From Shewanella cutis (lineage in GTDB: Bacteria > Pseudomonadota > Gammaproteobacteria > Enterobacterales > Shewanellaceae), in assembly GCF_022410515.1 (NCBI RefSeq), contig NZ_JACSDI010000012.1:56130-120129 (forward strand): DNA of 64,000 bases, read 5' to 3'. Below the pieces are notes generated by a model. That model ran no database searches and was not told the origin of the DNA. It saw nothing but the letters and a program-made list of their open reading frames with translations. Position numbers and translations under genes: made by a program. Below, in pieces: positions 1 through 8,378 of the stretch. The number at the start of each line of letters is the position of its first letter. Position 1 is the first letter of the stretch.

Positions 1-143
1 ATCATTTAAAGTGGTTGCTGAAGTCAAGCTGAATAACATACTGCTTTTTCATAATATTGAGTTGTAGAACTAGTCATTGCTCTGTAAGCTAAATTTATGT
101 GTTGGCTTATTTGTGTTCCGTACGAACATCCAAGGAAATTATC

Positions 144-704
144 ATGAAAAATTTAATTATAGGTTTAGCCGTACTGGCCTTAAGTGCATGTAGCTCTTTA
201 AAGTCTGGTTGGGACTACGATCCAAGTGCTAATTTTACTCAGTACAAAACCTATGCTTGGGTAGCGCAAAAGACCGATTCTTCTGGTTACCATTTAGATG
301 GTTTGATGGATCAGCGGGTACGTGATGCGATCAATTCGCAGCTTTCAGCCAAAGGCATGACATTAGTAGATGCAAAGGACGCAGATGTCCTAGTGAACTA
401 CCTAACTAAAATCGATAAGAAGATTAACGTAGACACCTTCAATACCAATTTTGGTTATAACCCTTACTATGGCCCTGGTTGGGGATGGGGTGGCAATATG
501 CAAACCCAAACAACGGTGAGAGAATACGAAGTTGGTACGCTGATTGTTGATTTAGTTGATAATAAAACTGCTAAATTGATATGGCGAGGTTCGGTTGCTG
601 ACACCATTCGTGATAAAAATACCCCTTCTGAAAGAGTGCAGTTGATCAACGAAGCTGTAGGCAGTGTGATGGCGAACTATCCACCTAAGCCTGAAAACAA
701 ATAA
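144..704 (+). CDS. DUF4136-type lipoprotein
   Basis: Predicted outer-membrane or periplasmic lipoprotein of unknown role. The start at 144 is chosen because it follows a good AAGGAA ribosome site and gives a clean lipoprotein signal, with a lipobox LSAC and the lipidated Cys at residue 16; the longer reading frame from 99 would bury that signal. The mature part has the look of the DUF4136 family (about 180 residues: 'YKTYAW' near the start, 'LIVDLVD..T.KLIWRG' near the end, and a Tyr/Gly/Trp-rich loop in the middle). It stands alone and ends at a strong terminator. Family assignment is from recognition of these motifs; function is not known. Confidence 0.8.
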   Translation: MKNLIIGLAVLALSACSSLKSGWDYDPSANFTQYKTYAWVAQKTDSSGYHLDGLMDQRVRDAINSQLSAKGMTLVDAKDADVLVNYLTKIDKKINVDTFNTNFGYNPYYGPGWGWGGNMQTQTTVREYEVGTLIVDLVDNKTAKLIWRGSVADTIRDKNTPSERVQLINEAVGSVMANYPPKPENK

Positions 705-720
705 TTTACATGCAGTACAA

Positions 721-748
721 AAAACGGCCGTTAGGCCGTTTTTTTTGT
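721..748 (+). terminator. Rho-independent terminator after the DUF4136 lipoprotein
   Basis: Stem AAAACGGCC / GGCCGTTTT with a four-base loop followed by a run of T, 17 bases after the stop codon. Confidence 0.9.
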
Positions 749-1057
749 GGCCAAAATTTAGGCTTAGGTGACTTAGGAATGACATATTCGCAATTATTTC
801 AACTTTAATTGATTTTGTTTTATTAAAACTTATCAAAAAATAGGGTTAGTTAAATCAAATTAAAAATCATATTTTGGTTAATTTGTTGTTACTTAAGGAA
901 AGAGTGCCTTGCTTTTAGTGGTTAGTCGAGTGGATAAATGCACGGTCTTTTTTGATTGATTATATATTCTAATGGCAAAATTTAAATAATTTCATTATTC
1001 CCTATGGGGATTGTCAGGCAAAATCCGTTCTTTATGCATGTGTAATAAGTAGTTTAA
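749..1057. other. AT-rich intergenic region without a gene
   Basis: About 310 bases between a terminator and the TRIC-like gene. It is rich in A and T and has no reading frame with a ribosome site on either strand. It presumably holds the promoter of the downstream gene, but no convincing -35/-10 pair stands out. Confidence 0.5.
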
Positions 1058-1699
1058 ATGCAAGAAGCACAATTTATCGGATTATTATGGCTGATTGGCA
1101 TTCTGGCCGAAGCAATGACAGGGGCCTTAGCTGCTGGCCGTAAGCAGATGGATTTATTCGGTGTGGTAATTATTGGCTGCGCTACGGCGATTGGTGGTGG
1201 TACCTTAAGAGACATGCTACTCGGAAATTACCCTTTGGTTTGGGTCGAAAATGTTCATTATCTGATTGCGATTGCATTCGCATCTTTGTTGACGGTCGCG
1301 ATTGCGCCAGTTATGCGTTATCTGTCTAAGTTGTTTTTGGCAATCGATGCCCTCGGGTTAGCGGTATTCTCGATTGTTGGCGCGCAAAAGACTCTAATGC
1401 TCGGTTTTAGCCCTACGATTGCGGTGGTCATGGGATTGGTCACTGGTGTTTTTGGTGGGGTGATCCGCGATATTCTTTGTAACCAAGTGCCTTTAATTTT
1501 TAAGAAAGAACTCTATGCGGTGATTTCGCTCTTTACAGCGGGATTGTACATCACGCTAAATGCCTATCAATTGGCTGAGTGGATTAATCTACTAATTTGC
1601 TTAAGTCTTGGATTTAGTTTGCGAATGCTGGCATTGCGTTATCATTGGTCGATGCCTACCTTTGATTACCAGTCCAGTGGTGATCAGCATACACACTGA
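1058..1699 (+). CDS. TRIC/UPF0126 family inner-membrane protein (YadS/YicG type)
   Basis: A 213-residue, seven-helix membrane protein made of two similar halves. Each half carries the hallmark glycine motif: 'GGGTLRDMLLG' in the first and 'GGVIRDIL' in the second, as in UPF0126 proteins. Relatives are bacterial trimeric cation-channel-like proteins; some have been proposed to carry glycine. The ligand here cannot be read from the sequence. The length is normal for the family and the gene is monocistronic, ending at a hairpin terminator it shares with the converging peroxidase gene. Confidence 0.85.
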   Translation: MQEAQFIGLLWLIGILAEAMTGALAAGRKQMDLFGVVIIGCATAIGGGTLRDMLLGNYPLVWVENVHYLIAIAFASLLTVAIAPVMRYLSKLFLAIDALGLAVFSIVGAQKTLMLGFSPTIAVVMGLVTGVFGGVIRDILCNQVPLIFKKELYAVISLFTAGLYITLNAYQLAEWINLLICLSLGFSLRMLALRYHWSMPTFDYQSSGDQHTH

Positions 1700-1704
1700 T
1701 AAAG

Positions 1705-1732
1705 AAATGGGGCATTAAATGCCCCATTTTTA
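1705..1732 (+). terminator. Bidirectional terminator between convergent genes
   Basis: Stem AAATGGGGC / GCCCCATTT around the loop ATTAAAT, T-rich on the plus side, placed between the TRIC-like gene and the tpx stop codon. Confidence 0.85.
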
Positions 1733-1735
1733 TGC

Positions 1736-2329
1736 TTATTGCTGTACTTGAATGGTTTTTAACGCTTCCAGCGCCGCGTCATAGTTTGGGTGTTCGGTAA
1801 TGTTAGGTACGAGTTCTTGATACTTCAGCTTACCTTCTGCATCGATGATGAAGATTGCCCGAGCAAGCAAGCCGTAATCCTCAATTAATAGACCATACTT
1901 TTCGCCAAAGTCGCGCCAAACAGAATCGGATAACACCTTAATATTTTCTACATTCTCAACTTTGCAGAAACGTTTTTGCGCGAATGGTAAATCCGTGCTG
2001 ATGGTCAACATGATTACATTATCGGAAAAGTGGCCCACCTCGCTATTAAAACGTTTAGTTTGTAGCGCACAGACACCTGTATCTAAGCTAGGTACTGCAC
2101 TGATAAGAATGGTCTTTCCTTTAAAGTCGGTTAAGTTGATAGGGTTGAACTTGTCATCAACGACTTTAAATCTGGGGGCCATTTGCTCAAGTTTAGGTAA
2201 TTTACCTTCTAGGGTGACAGTCTTTTCACCCATCATGACTTGGGATTTATTGTTGGCAATCGCCATTGGACTGAGAAGCATTAAACTAAAAGCACAGCCA
2301 GCGGCCAGAAACGAAACATACTTTGGCAT
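1736..2329 (-). CDS. tpx: Thiol peroxidase (Tpx family) with an export signal
   Basis: Atypical 2-Cys peroxiredoxin that reduces hydrogen peroxide or organic peroxides. The peroxidatic Cys is residue 87 in 'SLDTGVC' and the resolving Cys is residue 122 in 'LPFAQKRFC', both in the positions expected for Tpx. The start at 2329 follows an AGGGAGAA ribosome site; the frame also extends upstream to 2380 but without such a site. Unlike the cytoplasmic enzyme of E. coli (168 residues), this 197-residue protein begins with a Lys, a hydrophobic stretch and an 'A-I-A-N' cleavage-like site, so it is probably periplasmic. Its reducing partner would then also have to be periplasmic. Confidence 0.88.
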   Translation of the reverse strand: MPKYVSFLAAGCAFSLMLLSPMAIANNKSQVMMGEKTVTLEGKLPKLEQMAPRFKVVDDKFNPINLTDFKGKTILISAVPSLDTGVCALQTKRFNSEVGHFSDNVIMLTISTDLPFAQKRFCKVENVENIKVLSDSVWRDFGEKYGLLIEDYGLLARAIFIIDAEGKLKYQELVPNITEHPNYDAALEALKTIQVQQ

Positions 2330-2398
2330 ATTTTCTCCCTTACTCAGGTATGTTGTACCTATTGGGTTAAGGTACGCCATAATCTACTTTATCACCAT

Positions 2399-2427
2399 AA
2401 AAAAAGCCGGTATTTCACCGGCTTTCT
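2399..2427 (-). terminator. Terminator of the mscS-like gene
   Basis: On the minus strand, AAAGCCGGT / ACCGGCTTT with a five-base loop and a run of T, 15 bases past the stop of the MscS gene. Confidence 0.88.
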
Positions 2428-2441
2428 AATATTATTGTTGA

Positions 2442-3269
2442 TTATTTGCTGTCGGGCAGTTGCTTCACATGAATATCCATTTGTGGGAACGGAATTTCAA
2501 TATTGGCTGCATCAAGCGCATTTTTGATTTGCTCTAAAATTTCGAAACGGGCTGTCCAATAATCGGCTGTTTTAACCCAAGGACGAACCACAAAGTTAAT
2601 TGAAGAACTCGCCAATTCAGAAAGACCTACTGTATAGTTAGGGTCTTTCAGTACGTATTGGTTGTTATCTAAAATCTCAGTCAATACTTTTTTGGTTTGC
2701 GCAATATCCGCTGAATAAGACACGCCAATCACTAAATCGATGCGACGATTTTCAGATGCAGAGTAGTTGGTGATTGTGCCATTCATGATTGAAGAGTTGG
2801 GTGCAACGATAACTTTGTTATCTGGTGTACGTAATTTAGTTGAGAAAATAGTGATTTCGTCAACAGTACCGGCAATACCTGCTGCTTCAATATAATCACC
2901 TACGCGGCATGGGCGGAATAACACCATTAATACGCCTGAGGCAAAGTTAGACAATGAGCCTTGCAGTGCTAAACCTACCGCCAAACCAGCAGCACCAATT
3001 ACAGCAACCAAAGATGCGGTTTGCACACCAATTTGGCCTAAGGTGGCGATAATGGTGAAGACAAACACAACTGCCCACGATAAGTTAGCCACAAAAGAGA
3101 CCACTGTAGGATCAACTTTGCGGCTGTTGAGTAGCTTTCGCACTACCTTTTGCGCCACGCCGGAAAAATATTTACCGACAAAGAAAATAACAAGGGCAAA
3201 TAAGATCTTTACACCATAGGTCATGATAAGATCCGGAGCCTGCTTTAATAAGCCTTCAAGGTTTTCCAT
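2442..3269 (-). CDS. mscS: Small-conductance mechanosensitive channel MscS
   Basis: Inner-membrane channel that opens on membrane tension and releases solutes after osmotic downshock. At 275 residues it is close to E. coli MscS (286). Three membrane helices occupy roughly residues 15-110, and the pore helix has the small-residue pattern 'GAAGLAVGLALQGSLSNFASGV' region that lines MscS pores, followed by the beta domain ('FRPCRVGDYIEAAG') and the cytoplasmic alpha-beta vestibule. The gene has its own terminator and lies 31 bases downstream of the OmpA-like gene, so they may be cotranscribed. The MscS superfamily has several paralogues, but the size fits MscS itself. Confidence 0.88.
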   Translation of the reverse strand: MENLEGLLKQAPDLIMTYGVKILFALVIFFVGKYFSGVAQKVVRKLLNSRKVDPTVVSFVANLSWAVVFVFTIIATLGQIGVQTASLVAVIGAAGLAVGLALQGSLSNFASGVLMVLFRPCRVGDYIEAAGIAGTVDEITIFSTKLRTPDNKVIVAPNSSIMNGTITNYSASENRRIDLVIGVSYSADIAQTKKVLTEILDNNQYVLKDPNYTVGLSELASSSINFVVRPWVKTADYWTARFEILEQIKNALDAANIEIPFPQMDIHVKQLPDSK

Positions 3270-3300
3270 TAAATTACTCCCTAAAAATACGCTAACAAAA

Positions 3301-3894
3301 CTAAATATTATTGACGATAAATTGTACTCGTCGATTTAATCCGCGACCTTCGCTGGAACGATTATCCGCGACAGGCTCAGATATACCTTTACCGACAACG
3401 GTAAAGCGATTTGGGTTGAATCCATAGTCTTCAACCAAAATTCGTTTCACATTTTGTGCCCGTTGAAGTGATAACTGATAATTAAACTCTGGTGTGCCGA
3501 CGATATCTGTATGTCCCACTAAGGTTAATTTAATCTCAGTATTCGCTTCTAAAAACGCCTTTACTAAGGCTAATGCTTTCCACTGCGATAAATCCACTTC
3601 GGCTATGGCAAACTCAAAATATACAATGGCTGTCTCAATATGATGACAATCAGAGGCAGAATAGGTGCTGGGGTCATTGAGATTACATTGAATATTAGTG
3701 GCTGTGGCCTCAACTTCATAAACACAACCATTTGCCATCACTGTAGTGTTAGCGGTTGTGTTGGGGCAGGCATCTTTAATATCGGGCACGCCATCTTGAT
3801 CTGTATCCTGCCACGCATAAGCAGGCAGCATTAGGGTTAAACTCAATGCTAAAGAGGCTAGTTTAATCCATTGCATTACGGATATTTTTACCAC
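3301..3894 (-). CDS. OmpA-domain protein with a calcium-binding type 3 repeat
   Basis: Exported envelope protein expected to bind peptidoglycan. After a signal peptide ending at 'AYA-WQ' comes one thrombospondin-type-3-like repeat ('DTDQDGVPDIKDACPNT', calcium-binding Asp pattern), a short Cys-containing linker and a C-terminal OmpA domain with the expected 'LVGHTDIVGT...N..LSLQRAQNVKRIL' and 'GKGISEPVADN...GRGLNRRV' motifs. There is no N-terminal beta barrel, so it is an OmpA-C accessory protein rather than a porin. A GTG start at 3894 is used because AAGGTGA lies just before it; an ATG at 3876 is the alternative. Confidence 0.82.
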   Translation of the reverse strand: MVKISVMQWIKLASLALSLTLMLPAYAWQDTDQDGVPDIKDACPNTTANTTVMANGCVYEVEATATNIQCNLNDPSTYSASDCHHIETAIVYFEFAIAEVDLSQWKALALVKAFLEANTEIKLTLVGHTDIVGTPEFNYQLSLQRAQNVKRILVEDYGFNPNRFTVVGKGISEPVADNRSSEGRGLNRRVQFIVNNI

Positions 3895-4176
3895 AAATCA
3901 CCTTATGTTTAATATCTAGCAGTCAAAATCACTAGGAGATTGGCATTGCTTTAGCATGAGCATCCTAGTTGGCTATTGTAGCTTTTAAACGTTCTAACGC
4001 CAAGTTTTGCCATTTATTCGATATAAATCAATTATATCAGATTAAATTGTGCATTAGGCTGTATGTTTTATCGGCAGCGATATCAGCAAGCTATACAATT
4101 TTTTCGGTTAAGGCTAGAGTCGCTAGGCGCGATTGATGTTCGCGTAGGGGATTAGACAGAAGAAGTTGAGGACAAG

Positions 4177-5190
4177 ATGATCGATTTACGCAGTGATACC
4201 GTGACCCAGCCAACTGAGGCGATGCGTTTAGCCATGTCTAGGGCAGATGTGGGCGATGATGTTTATGGTGATGATCCAACAGTAAACAGTTTGCAGGACA
4301 TGGCCGCTGAGATGTTCGGTTTTGAAAGTGCACTTTTTACTGCATCTGGTACCCAAGCCAATCTACTTGCATTAATGTCGCATTGTGAGCGCGGGGATGA
4401 ATATCTATGCGGTCAGCAAGCACATAACTATAAATTTGAAGGTGGTGGTGCGGCGGTGTTAGGTAGTATTCAACCTCAACCGCTAACAAATCAATTAGAT
4501 GGGACTATTGCTCTTACTGACGTTGAAGCAGCCATCAAGCCCGATGATATTCATTTTGCCCGCACACGCTTACTGAGTTTAGAAAATACTATCGGGGGGA
4601 AAGTGTTGCCGCAGGCTTATCTTGCCAATGCGCAGGCGTTGGCTTTTCAACGTGGTTTAAAAATTCATTTAGATGGTGCAAGGGTGGCCAATGCTGCGGT
4701 AGCACAAGGTATTGCTATTGCTGATATAGCTGCGCATTTTGATTCTGTTTCCATTTGTTTATCAAAAGGATTATGTGCGCCAGTAGGGTCGTTACTCTTA
4801 GGGGATGAACGCCTGATTAAAAAAGCGACACGTTGGCGAAAAATGCTTGGTGGCGGTATGCGTCAAGCGGGTATTTTAGCGGCGGCTGGCAAGTTAGCCT
4901 TAACTGAACAAGTTGAAAGACTTGCAGAAGATCATGAAAATGCGGCTTATCTGGCTCAACAGTTAAACCAGTTGGATGGGTTTGACATTGACTTAGCCTC
5001 GGTTCAAACCAATATGGTGTTTGCGACATTGGCATCCCATGTCGATGAACAGGCCTTAGTGAAACGCTGTCGTGGCGAGGGCATTCTGATTAGTCCTGGA
5101 CGTACCTTACGTTTTGTTACCCATAAAGATGTCTCGCGTCAGGATATTGATAAGGTATTGCAGGTATTTAAATTACATCTACAGGCGTAA
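4177..5190 (+). CDS. ltaE: Low-specificity L-threonine aldolase
   Basis: Cytoplasmic PLP enzyme that cleaves L-threonine or L-allo-threonine to glycine and acetaldehyde. The sequence starts with the family signature 'MIDLRSDTVTQPT' and has the PLP lysine at residue 197 in 'SICLSKGL', plus 'HLDGAR' for the cofactor aspartate. The length, 337 residues, matches E. coli LtaE (333). A GAGGA ribosome site precedes the ATG. It is monocistronic and ends with a terminator. Confidence 0.93.
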   Translation: MIDLRSDTVTQPTEAMRLAMSRADVGDDVYGDDPTVNSLQDMAAEMFGFESALFTASGTQANLLALMSHCERGDEYLCGQQAHNYKFEGGGAAVLGSIQPQPLTNQLDGTIALTDVEAAIKPDDIHFARTRLLSLENTIGGKVLPQAYLANAQALAFQRGLKIHLDGARVANAAVAQGIAIADIAAHFDSVSICLSKGLCAPVGSLLLGDERLIKKATRWRKMLGGGMRQAGILAAAGKLALTEQVERLAEDHENAAYLAQQLNQLDGFDIDLASVQTNMVFATLASHVDEQALVKRCRGEGILISPGRTLRFVTHKDVSRQDIDKVLQVFKLHLQA

Positions 5191-5202
5191 TCTACTTTAA
5201 GT

Positions 5203-5232
5203 TTAAGCCTAAGTGATGACTTGGGTTTTTTT
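5203..5232 (+). terminator. Terminator of ltaE
   Basis: AAGCCTAAGT / ACTTGGGTTT stem with a GATG loop and a T run, 12 bases after the stop. Confidence 0.8.
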
Positions 5233-5329
5233 ATGTTTTTCGTTCACTATATTGCGGATTTAAAAATCAAAAGTTGAATTGTGAGCCAGATGCGAGGCGA
5301 ATTTTTTAAGCTTATCTATACTAAAAACA

Positions 5330-6823
5330 ATGACATCACATCATCGAGGAAAAGCTAGGTTGAAACCTAATAATACAAATAAAGGGGTTGATTATTGGAC
5401 AAAAAGGATCAGTGATTTGGAAATGCCAGCACTTTGTTCCACAGTCCAAACACTAGAAAAGCTTGCTAAGGATGATGTCTCTTCACTCGCCTTATTGGGC
5501 CGTAGCCTGATGCACGATAATGCCCTCACATCGCGTATTTTAAGAGTTGCAAACAGTGCGATTTACCATAAAGGCAGTACGCAAATATCGACGGTAAGCC
5601 GAGCTGCTATTGTGCTGGGTTTTGATGCTGTACGTAATATTTGTATCACGGCGCAATTGTTATCTAGCCTGTTAGAAAGTAAAAATCTTGCACCTTCAGT
5701 ATATCAAAGATTAATCAAATTAATGGCTAAGGCATTTCAAGCCGCGATGCTAACTCGGATGATGTTGAGTGATTATGATGATGACATTCAAGAAGAGGCC
5801 TTTATAGCCTGTTTACTTTTTCATATCGGTGAGAGCGCATTTTGGAGTATCGGGGGGGAATTTACCGAAACCCTCGATAGCCAATTAACAGAATGTGAAA
5901 CCCCTGCGGATGAGCGAAGCCTTATTCGTGAAACCATAGGTACTTCTTTTTCGCAGTTAACTCAGAGTATTGCTCGCCATTGGGGATTAGGAGAATTATT
6001 GATCCAAGCGGTAAATTACCCAGATGACCCTCGTCCCGAGATACGATCTATATTTTTAGCAGATAAGCTTTGTGAAACACTCTCGGAGGCAGTGCCAGAT
6101 AAACATGATTTAGAGAAGTATATCAATCAGGCAGCCCATTTTACGGGGCTTGATGAAACGGAATTCACCTTAAAAATGCAGCGCTGTACCAAGGCGACCC
6201 ATAAATTAGCTGAAGCCTATGGCGCTAAAGTGCTGATTGATTATCTGCCTGATCCCAAAAGGATTGATAAGCTTGAGCCTTGCTTACCTGAAGTCGAACA
6301 ACCCATTTTTGAAGCCAATTTAAATGTCCAATTAGCAAAACTACGTGAGCTTACGGCCTTCGCGATCAATAAAGCAGATTTTAATCAAATTATGCAAACC
6401 GTGCTTGAGGGGATTTTAGAAGGCGTCGGGGTAGACCGCTGTGGTGTGTTGCTGTTGTCTCCTAGCCGTAAACAGTTACAGCCAAGGATTATGCTTGGCA
6501 GAGATGCAGAGGAAATGAAGCGGCAATTTATTATCGAACTTGGGGATAAAAAAGGCTTATTTCCAATGGCGATGGAGCATAAAGAGTCGCTTTGGATCGA
6601 CAGTCCCTGCACTAAAAAATGGCAAGAGCAATGCCGAGAGTTAAAGGTACAACTGCCAGAATCGGGTTTTTTAGTGGCGCCGTTGCTGGTGGACAATAAA
6701 GTGATCGGTTTTTATTACGCCGATAGAGGGCCATCAGAGAGGTGTTTTGCAGAAGTGGATTTTCAAGCTTTTATCCACTTCTCACAGCTTGCAAATGTGT
6801 GTTTTACCTTGTCCTTAAAATAA
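5330..6823 (+). CDS. HDOD-domain signalling protein with a C-terminal GAF domain
   Basis: A 497-residue soluble signalling protein. Residues about 25-230 form an HDOD domain ('LEMPALCSTVQTLEKLAKDD', 'ILRVANSAIYHKG', 'RAAIVLGFDAVRNI'), a degenerate HD-fold module that lacks the metal-binding His-Asp pair. Residues about 330-490 look like a GAF domain ('NKADFNQIMQTVLEGILEGVGVDRCGVLLL...VIGFYYADR'). HDOD-GAF proteins occur in regulatory networks of motility and c-di-GMP, usually as non-catalytic scaffolds. The start has only a weak ribosome site. The next gene converges on it with a four-base gap. The exact partner is not visible. Confidence 0.82.
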   Translation: MTSHHRGKARLKPNNTNKGVDYWTKRISDLEMPALCSTVQTLEKLAKDDVSSLALLGRSLMHDNALTSRILRVANSAIYHKGSTQISTVSRAAIVLGFDAVRNICITAQLLSSLLESKNLAPSVYQRLIKLMAKAFQAAMLTRMMLSDYDDDIQEEAFIACLLFHIGESAFWSIGGEFTETLDSQLTECETPADERSLIRETIGTSFSQLTQSIARHWGLGELLIQAVNYPDDPRPEIRSIFLADKLCETLSEAVPDKHDLEKYINQAAHFTGLDETEFTLKMQRCTKATHKLAEAYGAKVLIDYLPDPKRIDKLEPCLPEVEQPIFEANLNVQLAKLRELTAFAINKADFNQIMQTVLEGILEGVGVDRCGVLLLSPSRKQLQPRIMLGRDAEEMKRQFIIELGDKKGLFPMAMEHKESLWIDSPCTKKWQEQCRELKVQLPESGFLVAPLLVDNKVIGFYYADRGPSERCFAEVDFQAFIHFSQLANVCFTLSLK

Positions 6824-6827
6824 CGAT

Positions 6828-7400
6828 TTACTGAGCGTTTTTAATTTCAGTCGTGATTTTTTTCGCTATGCCATTGGGGATGGGAAAGCTCAAATGATAT
6901 TGGGCTATTTTCCATTCCCCCTTGGTTTTTATTAATGTCCCCGTGCCTCGGCTCACGCCGTAACTTGGGCTGTTTAGCAGCTCATCGAAGAGGATTACAT
7001 CGCCATGTTGGACTAAATGGCGGCTCGTTAAATCGTAACGCCAGCCTTTTGTCGGGCGGGAATAGCGTTCAAATTCCGCCATTCCCCAACGCTCACTCGC
7101 ATCTGTTCCAATAAAAATACCATCCTGTCGATACAGTGCAAAATACTTATCCCAATCGGCACTACTAGAATATTGGTTCAACTTATCAAGAACTTGAGCA
7201 GCCGCTTGCTCATCGGCAGTTGCAGTTGATATGGCTGTTGTTACGGGTGTAGAGGGGGTATCACTGGCGCTGGCGCTTGGCACACTAAGTATCAATCCTG
7301 CAACCATCAACAGTGTGGTAGTCAATTTACTAAGGCTATATCGAGTGACGTGATGCAAACAGCTAGAAAGGGTTTTAGGTTGAGTTGTTATTATTGTCAT
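6828..7400 (-). CDS. Exported NTF2/SnoaL-like protein
   Basis: A 190-residue protein with an N-terminal hydrophobic segment ending in 'SVPSASA-SD', suggesting export, followed by a roughly 120-residue domain of the NTF2/SnoaL (DUF4440-like) cone fold: 'VLDKLNQYSSSADWDKYFALYRQDGIFIGTDASERW...LVQHGDVILFDE...GTGTLIKTKGEWKIAQYHLSF'. This fold serves as ligand-binding pocket or isomerase in many proteins; the ligand is not predictable. A strong AAAGGA ribosome site precedes the start at 7400. It lies 34 bases downstream of mtfA and may be cotranscribed with it. Confidence 0.75.
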   Translation of the reverse strand: MTIITTQPKTLSSCLHHVTRYSLSKLTTTLLMVAGLILSVPSASASDTPSTPVTTAISTATADEQAAAQVLDKLNQYSSSADWDKYFALYRQDGIFIGTDASERWGMAEFERYSRPTKGWRYDLTSRHLVQHGDVILFDELLNSPSYGVSRGTGTLIKTKGEWKIAQYHLSFPIPNGIAKKITTEIKNAQ

Positions 7401-7434
7401 AGGGAATTCCTTTATTTATTACTTAACAAATACA

Positions 7435-8259
7435 TTAGCGCCAGTTTATCGGATCGACTTGATAGAAATGACTCAATTCGCGATAAAGTGCAGGATGCTC
7501 GAGATTAAGTGCTTCTGGTTTTTCAAAAAACACCTCAGTCACCACCGCAAAAAATTCTGCAGGGTTAGTCGCTCCATAGTAATCAAATAGGGACGGCTTA
7601 CCCATAGCAGCATCATGGACTAATTCATTAAATGCTTGATTGAATACGCTGGACCAAGAAAGATAATCCTGACGACGTTGCAAAATCGGTGCGCCATTGG
7701 CGTAGCCATCTTCTTGATCTAATTGATGGGCAAATTCATGGATAACGACATTATTGCCATCATGGGGATTGGCGGCGCCTTCGAGGGTGTTTTTCCATGA
7801 TAGTATTACTTGCCCATGCTCCCAAGATTCTCCGGCGAGTACATTGCGCTGTTCACTGATTAAGCCAGCGGGATCCTGTCGCTGACTGTCGACGATAAAT
7901 GCATCGGGATAGACCAATATCTGTCTTAGTTTGGGGTAAAAATCAGTCTTGCGATTGAGCAATAGCAGGCACGCTTGGGCTGCAATGGTCACTCTAATTT
8001 CATCGGTTATTTGTAAACCGTCGCAGCCAATAAAATGCTTTTCAGCCAAAAACACTTGAATGTGACGTTTCAGTTGTAGTTGGAGATCAGCTGGTAATGC
8101 GTGAAAGAAAGGGAGTCTTCTTTTTAGTATTGCTCGCCAAGCCTTAGGAAAGGGACTGGCCAATACCCGGTTTCGATGGCGAGTTTTGCGCCAACGACTG
8201 GACCCCAGCCAAGCCATTGCACTGAGGCCAAATAGCAGAATGGTTAAAGTGGCAAGCAT
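7435..8259 (-). CDS. mtfA: MtfA-type zinc peptidase (M90)
   Basis: Zinc aminopeptidase family that in E. coli binds and inactivates the repressor Mlc and so affects glucose PTS expression. The zinc motif is 'HEFAHQLD' with the HExxH at residues 174-178, and a downstream 'NPAEFFAVVTEVFFE' supplies the likely third ligand. At 274 residues it is near the E. coli length (265). It has an N-terminal hydrophobic segment (residues 2-18) and so may be membrane-anchored. The family assignment is firm; whether Mlc is the target here is unknown. Confidence 0.88.
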   Translation of the reverse strand: MLATLTILLFGLSAMAWLGSSRWRKTRHRNRVLASPFPKAWRAILKRRLPFFHALPADLQLQLKRHIQVFLAEKHFIGCDGLQITDEIRVTIAAQACLLLLNRKTDFYPKLRQILVYPDAFIVDSQRQDPAGLISEQRNVLAGESWEHGQVILSWKNTLEGAANPHDGNNVVIHEFAHQLDQEDGYANGAPILQRRQDYLSWSSVFNQAFNELVHDAAMGKPSLFDYYGATNPAEFFAVVTEVFFEKPEALNLEHPALYRELSHFYQVDPINWR

Positions 8260-8378
8260 GATCCCTCAGTGCAGAATTGATATTGGCTATATTAGCTAAT
8301 GGGGGTTCTACTTGTTGAACTCAATCCCTCCATTGAAATAAAAGACTTAGCAAACTGATTGGGTTGTCATTGGCAAGG

